The notes beneath the pieces were generated by a model, which saw nothing but the letters and a program-made list of their open reading frames with translations, was not told the DNA's origin and did not search any database. From Methylobacterium tarhaniae (lineage in GTDB: Bacteria > Pseudomonadota > Alphaproteobacteria > Rhizobiales > Beijerinckiaceae), in assembly GCF_001043955.1 (NCBI RefSeq), contig NZ_LABZ01000068.1, positions 1-35,030 of the forward strand: a stretch of DNA of 35,030 bases, given 5' to 3'. Below, piece after piece: positions 32,430 to 35,030 of this stretch (its first letter is position 1; each line of letters begins with the position of its first letter). Both the position numbers and the translations under genes were made by a program.

Positions 32430-34091
32430 TCACGCCTCGATCCACGCGTCGTGCCAATCGCCCGAGCCCCAGCGCGGGGTGTTGTGGTCCCCGTGCACGC
32501 GCTTGCTCGTCGCCGAGAGGAAGGTGCGCTCGGTCATCATCCAGACCGGGATCTCGTCGTTCACGGCCTTCACCCACTGGGCGTAGAGCGCCTTGCGCTT
32601 CTCTGGATCCAGCTCGCTCGCCGCCTCGTCGGTCAGCCGATCGACGAGGTCGGATTGCCAGCCGTACTGGTTGGTCCAAGGAGCGCCCTTGGGCGAGCCG
32701 GAGCGGTACCACACGGTGGTCGAGACGGCGGGGTCGCCGCGGTACTGGTGCCAACCGGTGGCGAGGTCGAAGTTCCAGTCGCGGTAGACGGTGGAGAGGG
32801 CGCCCGCCGTGTCGAGGTTGACGATGTCGACCTTGATCCCGACCGCCTGGAGCGATTGCTGGATGAAGGTGGCGAGCAGCGGCACGTCCTCGCCGTTCAT
32901 GATCGGCACCAGCTTGAGCGCGAACCGGGTCCCGCCCGCCCCGCGCTTGTACCCGGCCTCGTCGAGGAGCGCCGCCGACTTCTTCGGGTCGAACGGATAG
33001 GGGGCCGGGTTGTTCGGGTAGAAGGCGGTCGAGGAGGACGGGATCGGCCCGGTCGCCGGCTTCCCGAGGCCGTAGATGAAGTTCTCGATGAAGAACGGCA
33101 CGTCGATGGCGTGCGCGATCGCCCGGCGCACCCGCACGTCGGCGAGCTCCTTGCGGCGGGTGTTGAATTCCAGCGTGTTGTTGAAGGCGTTGGCCTCCAG
33201 CCCCTTGCTCGACACGGTGAAGCGCGGATCCGATTTCAGCCGGTCGAGATCGGCGAGCGCCAGCGCGTTGTAGGTCGAGAGCTGGACCTGGCCGGTCTCG
33301 AGCGCCGCCGAGGCCGCCGCCTTGTCGGTGATGAAGCGCCAGACGATCCGGTCGAGATACGGAAAACCCTCGCGCCAGTAGTTGGGGTTGCGCTCCGCGA
33401 TGACGTGCTGGCCGCGCTCGTACGACACGAACTTGAACGGCCCGGTGCCGATCGGTGCCGTGTTGGCCGGGTTCTCGAGCACGTTCGTGCCCTCGAAGAC
33501 GTGCCGGGGCGCGACGTAGCCGAGGTCGCAGAGGGCCCGCAGCAGCAGGTTGAGCGGCATCGGGCGGGAATAGCGGAACACGGCCGTGTGCGGATCGGGC
33601 GTATCGACGGCCTCCAGGTAGAGCTGAAGCTGAGTGCCGTAATTCAGGTATTTCTTCCACAGCTCCATCGCGGTGTACTGGACATCGGCGGAGGTGAAGG
33701 GCTTGCCGTCGTGCCAGGTCACGCCCTGACGCAACCGGAAGGTCACGGTCTTGCCGTCGGGTGCGGCCTCCCAGGAGGTGGCGAGAACCCCCGCCGGCTT
33801 GCCGTCCTGATCGAGATCGACCAGCGGCTCGACGATCTTCGAGGTGATGACGTAGACGCCGGTCGAGGCGCGGATCGCCGGGTTGAGCACCCGCTGCTCG
33901 CCGTTGAGCTGCACCGTCAGCACGCCGCCGCGCCGGGGCGCGGTTCCCTGGGCCGAAGCACCTTGAGCCGAAGCACCTTGAGCCGAAGCACCTTGGGCCA
34001 GAGCCCGCGTCAGGGCCGCCGGGCTCCAGGAAGCGGTGCCGAGCGCGAGGAGGCCGGCCCGCTTGAGGGCGTCGCGGCGGTCGATGATCAT
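32430..34091 (-). CDS. ABC transporter peptide-binding protein (SBP family 5), Tat-type signal
   Basis: 553 residues. The N-terminus 'DRRDALKRAGLLALGTASW' has a twin-arginine-type motif (Arg5-Arg6, Leu-Lys) and a hydrophobic stretch, so export by Tat is likely. After the signal come near-identical five-residue repeats (QGASA). The family 5 core follows: 'GGVLTVQLNGEQRVLNPA', 'VTFRLRQGVTWHDGKPFTSADV', 'IGTGPFKFVSYERGQHVI', 'RRAIAHAIDVPFFIENF'. It captures the transporter's substrate in the periplasm. AGGGA lies 8 nt before ATG 34091. It is upstream of the permeases in the same direction, separated by a repeat. Confidence 0.92.
   Translation of the reverse strand: MIIDRRDALKRAGLLALGTASWSPAALTRALAQGASAQGASAQGASAQGTAPRRGGVLTVQLNGEQRVLNPAIRASTGVYVITSKIVEPLVDLDQDGKPAGVLATSWEAAPDGKTVTFRLRQGVTWHDGKPFTSADVQYTAMELWKKYLNYGTQLQLYLEAVDTPDPHTAVFRYSRPMPLNLLLRALCDLGYVAPRHVFEGTNVLENPANTAPIGTGPFKFVSYERGQHVIAERNPNYWREGFPYLDRIVWRFITDKAAASAALETGQVQLSTYNALALADLDRLKSDPRFTVSSKGLEANAFNNTLEFNTRRKELADVRVRRAIAHAIDVPFFIENFIYGLGKPATGPIPSSSTAFYPNNPAPYPFDPKKSAALLDEAGYKRGAGGTRFALKLVPIMNGEDVPLLATFIQQSLQAVGIKVDIVNLDTAGALSTVYRDWNFDLATGWHQYRGDPAVSTTVWYRSGSPKGAPWTNQYGWQSDLVDRLTDEAASELDPEKRKALYAQWVKAVNDEIPVWMMTERTFLSATSKRVHGDHNTPRWGSGDWHDAWIEA
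33952..33996. repeat. Three 15-nt tandem repeats inside the binding-protein gene
   Basis: GCCGAAGCACCTTGA occurs three times (33952-33966, 33967-33981, 33982-33996, the last with one change). In frame, each adds five residues (Gly-Ala-Ser-Ala-Gln). They lie just after the signal peptide, where length variation would be harmless, and are a likely site of slippage between strains. Confidence 0.85.
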
Positions 34092-34174
34092 CGGGGCATC
34101 CCTGTCGTCGTTCGGGCGCCATCCTTGCTGCAACGCAGCGCCAGCGCAATGGACGAAGCGTGGCAATTTCCGCT

Positions 34175-34203
34175 TCATCCGGAGACGCTTCGTCTCCGGA
34201 TGA
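34175..34203. promoter_or_regulatory. Perfect 13-bp palindrome in the divergent spacer
   Basis: TCATCCGGAGACG (34175-34187) and CGTCTCCGGATGA (34191-34203) around CTT, with extra outer arms TCCGCT and AGCGGA. It lies 84 nt before the binding-protein start and 175 nt before the cupredoxin start, the only large gap (286 nt) between them. It may be an operator, a dispersed repeat, or the end of a small element. Confidence 0.5.
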
Positions 34204-34377
34204 TCGGGAGCGGAGTGGAATGTCGTCGCTTGCCCGCCCTGCGCGAGACCGCCGACCTCGGCCGCCACCCCGGCGGGCATCGGTCGCGGGATGATCGGGA
34301 TGCGCGAGGAAACATCGGGCGCAACCTGGCGTTCTGGCCTCGACCTCGTTCTGACCTCCGAGAGGAGCCCGACACCG

Positions 34378-34833
34378 ATGACCATCTCCCTCCGCGCCGC
34401 CACGGCCGCCGCATTCCTCGCCGTCGCCCTGTCGGGCGGGGCCCGCGCCGCCAACGACCTGCCGCCGCCCAAGACCGACGCGATGCCGCCGGTCGAGGTG
34501 ACGATCACCGCCGAGAACGGCGTCCTGGCCTGCGCGCCGGCCGAGCTGCGCCTGCCGGCCCAGAGCAACGTCGACCTGCACGTGACCAACCAGTCGAACC
34601 TGCAGGTGTCGCTCACCGCACCGCAGATCTTCCAGAACAAGAACGTGCTCCACCATGACGGCGACGTGGTCCACGTGGCGAGCAACGACGCCTACATGGT
34701 CAAGGCCAACGGCAAGGGCGAGATTCGCCTGCGCACCATCGCGCCCGGCGAGTATACCTATGGCTGCACCGCCACGACGAAGCAGGACAAGCCGTTCACC
34801 GGCAAGCTGACGCTGGTCGATCCGGCGAAGTGA
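34378..34833 (+). CDS. Exported cupredoxin-fold protein with atypical metal site
   Basis: 151 residues. Signal peptide 1-24 ends 'GGARA', followed by a beta-rich domain typical of cupredoxins ('VEVTITAENGVLACAPAELRLPAQSNVDLHVTN', then 'IAPGEYTYGCTA' and 'GKLTLVD'). A normal type-1 copper site needs a Cys followed by a His and a Met within about ten residues; after Cys130 the sequence is 'TATTKQDKPF', with neither. His92, His93 and His99 exist earlier. Cys52 and Cys130 could form a disulfide. It may bind copper differently or not at all. The ATG at 34378 has GAGGAG upstream, 11 nt away; an upstream in-frame ATG would bury the signal peptide. Confidence 0.75.
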   Translation: MTISLRAATAAAFLAVALSGGARAANDLPPPKTDAMPPVEVTITAENGVLACAPAELRLPAQSNVDLHVTNQSNLQVSLTAPQIFQNKNVLHHDGDVVHVASNDAYMVKANGKGEIRLRTIAPGEYTYGCTATTKQDKPFTGKLTLVDPAK

Positions 34834-34884
34834 GTGGGTTTGGGGAAGGAAACGATGTGTTGCCTTCCCATTCTTCTCACCCCC

Positions 34885-35030
34885 GGCGTCATCCCGGGGC
34901 TCGACGAAGTCGAGAGCCCGGGATCCATCACCGCCGACGCTTCAGGATGAAGCGGAACACTGTCCGCTCTTTCAAGCAACGTCGGCGGTTAGGATCCCGG
35001 GTTCCGCCGCGCGGCCCCGGGATGTTGGGG
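34885..35030. repeat. Composite ATCCCGGG-type repeat at the window end
   Basis: Hairpin ATCCCGGG-CTCGAC/GTCGAG-CCCGGGAT (34891-34924, loop GAA), then ACCGCCGACG (34930-34939) facing CGTCGGCGGT (34980-34989) across about 40 nt, then hairpin ATCCCGGG/CCCGGGAT (34994-35023). The last hairpin is closely like the repeat at 22253-22291. GGATCC stands at both 34921 and 34992. It probably continues past the window. No gene is seen in 34834-35030. Confidence 0.7.

Noticed and set aside
1..35030. CRISPR arrays, tRNA or rRNA genes, IS elements or prophage, toxin-antitoxin or restriction-modification genes
   Set aside because: None was seen. The repeats present are non-coding hairpin elements or short tandem duplications, with no regular repeat-spacer spacing and no transposase or integrase.

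Overview
The window looks like chromosomal DNA of a high-GC alphaproteobacterium of the order Hyphomicrobiales, most likely Methylobacterium or a close relative. This is inferred from the strong G/C third-position bias, the RegB/RegA pair beside a cyo oxidase, the block rpsF-rpsR-DUF2232-rplI-dnaB-alr, a DUF2336 protein, an alphaproteobacterial-type LexA box, a dimethylsulfone monooxygenase and dispersed GC-rich hairpin repeats. No 16S gene, tRNA, phage, IS element or CRISPR array was seen.

Layout. (1) 33-1379, minus: an MFS/MHS-type transporter. (2) 1525-8700, plus: cyoABCD (cytochrome bo3-type ubiquinol oxidase), SURF1, a dispersed repeat, then the RegB/RegA redox two-component pair. Terminal oxidase, assembly factor and quinone/redox-sensing regulator stand in one colinear block. 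(3) 8803-13372: a glutaryl-CoA dehydrogenase, a small OGFr-domain protein whose stop overlaps it tail to tail, SfnG dimethylsulfone monooxygenase, and an ACAD10/11-like acyl-CoA dehydrogenase. (4) 13519-18927, minus: rpsF-rpsR-DUF2232-rplI-dnaB-alr, with a candidate promoter and structured leader before rpsF and a candidate SOS promoter before dnaB. (5) 19294-22178, plus: a DUF2336 protein and a methyl-accepting chemotaxis protein, separated by an unusually AT-rich spacer. (6) 22347-27860: a secreted HSL-type esterase, an HAD phosphatase, a small lipoprotein, a minus-strand group (DUF2721, PRC-barrel, and an unrecognised protein with two HARP-like repeats), and a free-standing PAS protein. (7) 27900-34091, minus: a peptide/nickel-type ABC importer (binding protein, two permeases, one fused double ATPase) ending in a VOC protein. 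(8) 34378-34833, plus: an exported cupredoxin-fold protein without the usual copper-binding signature. The window ends in repeat DNA.

Most genes are ordinary. The items that deserve a second look are mostly between genes: a GAAC-N7-GAAC LexA box filling the spacer of the dnaB promoter, an S6:S18-type leader candidate before rpsF, a strong promoter plus perfect dyad before sfnG, a very stable hairpin between cyoA and cyoB, and two families of dispersed hairpin repeats. Among proteins, the duplicated HARP-like protein and the ligand-poor cupredoxin are the least explained. I did not find a clear new multi-gene defence or biosynthetic system.
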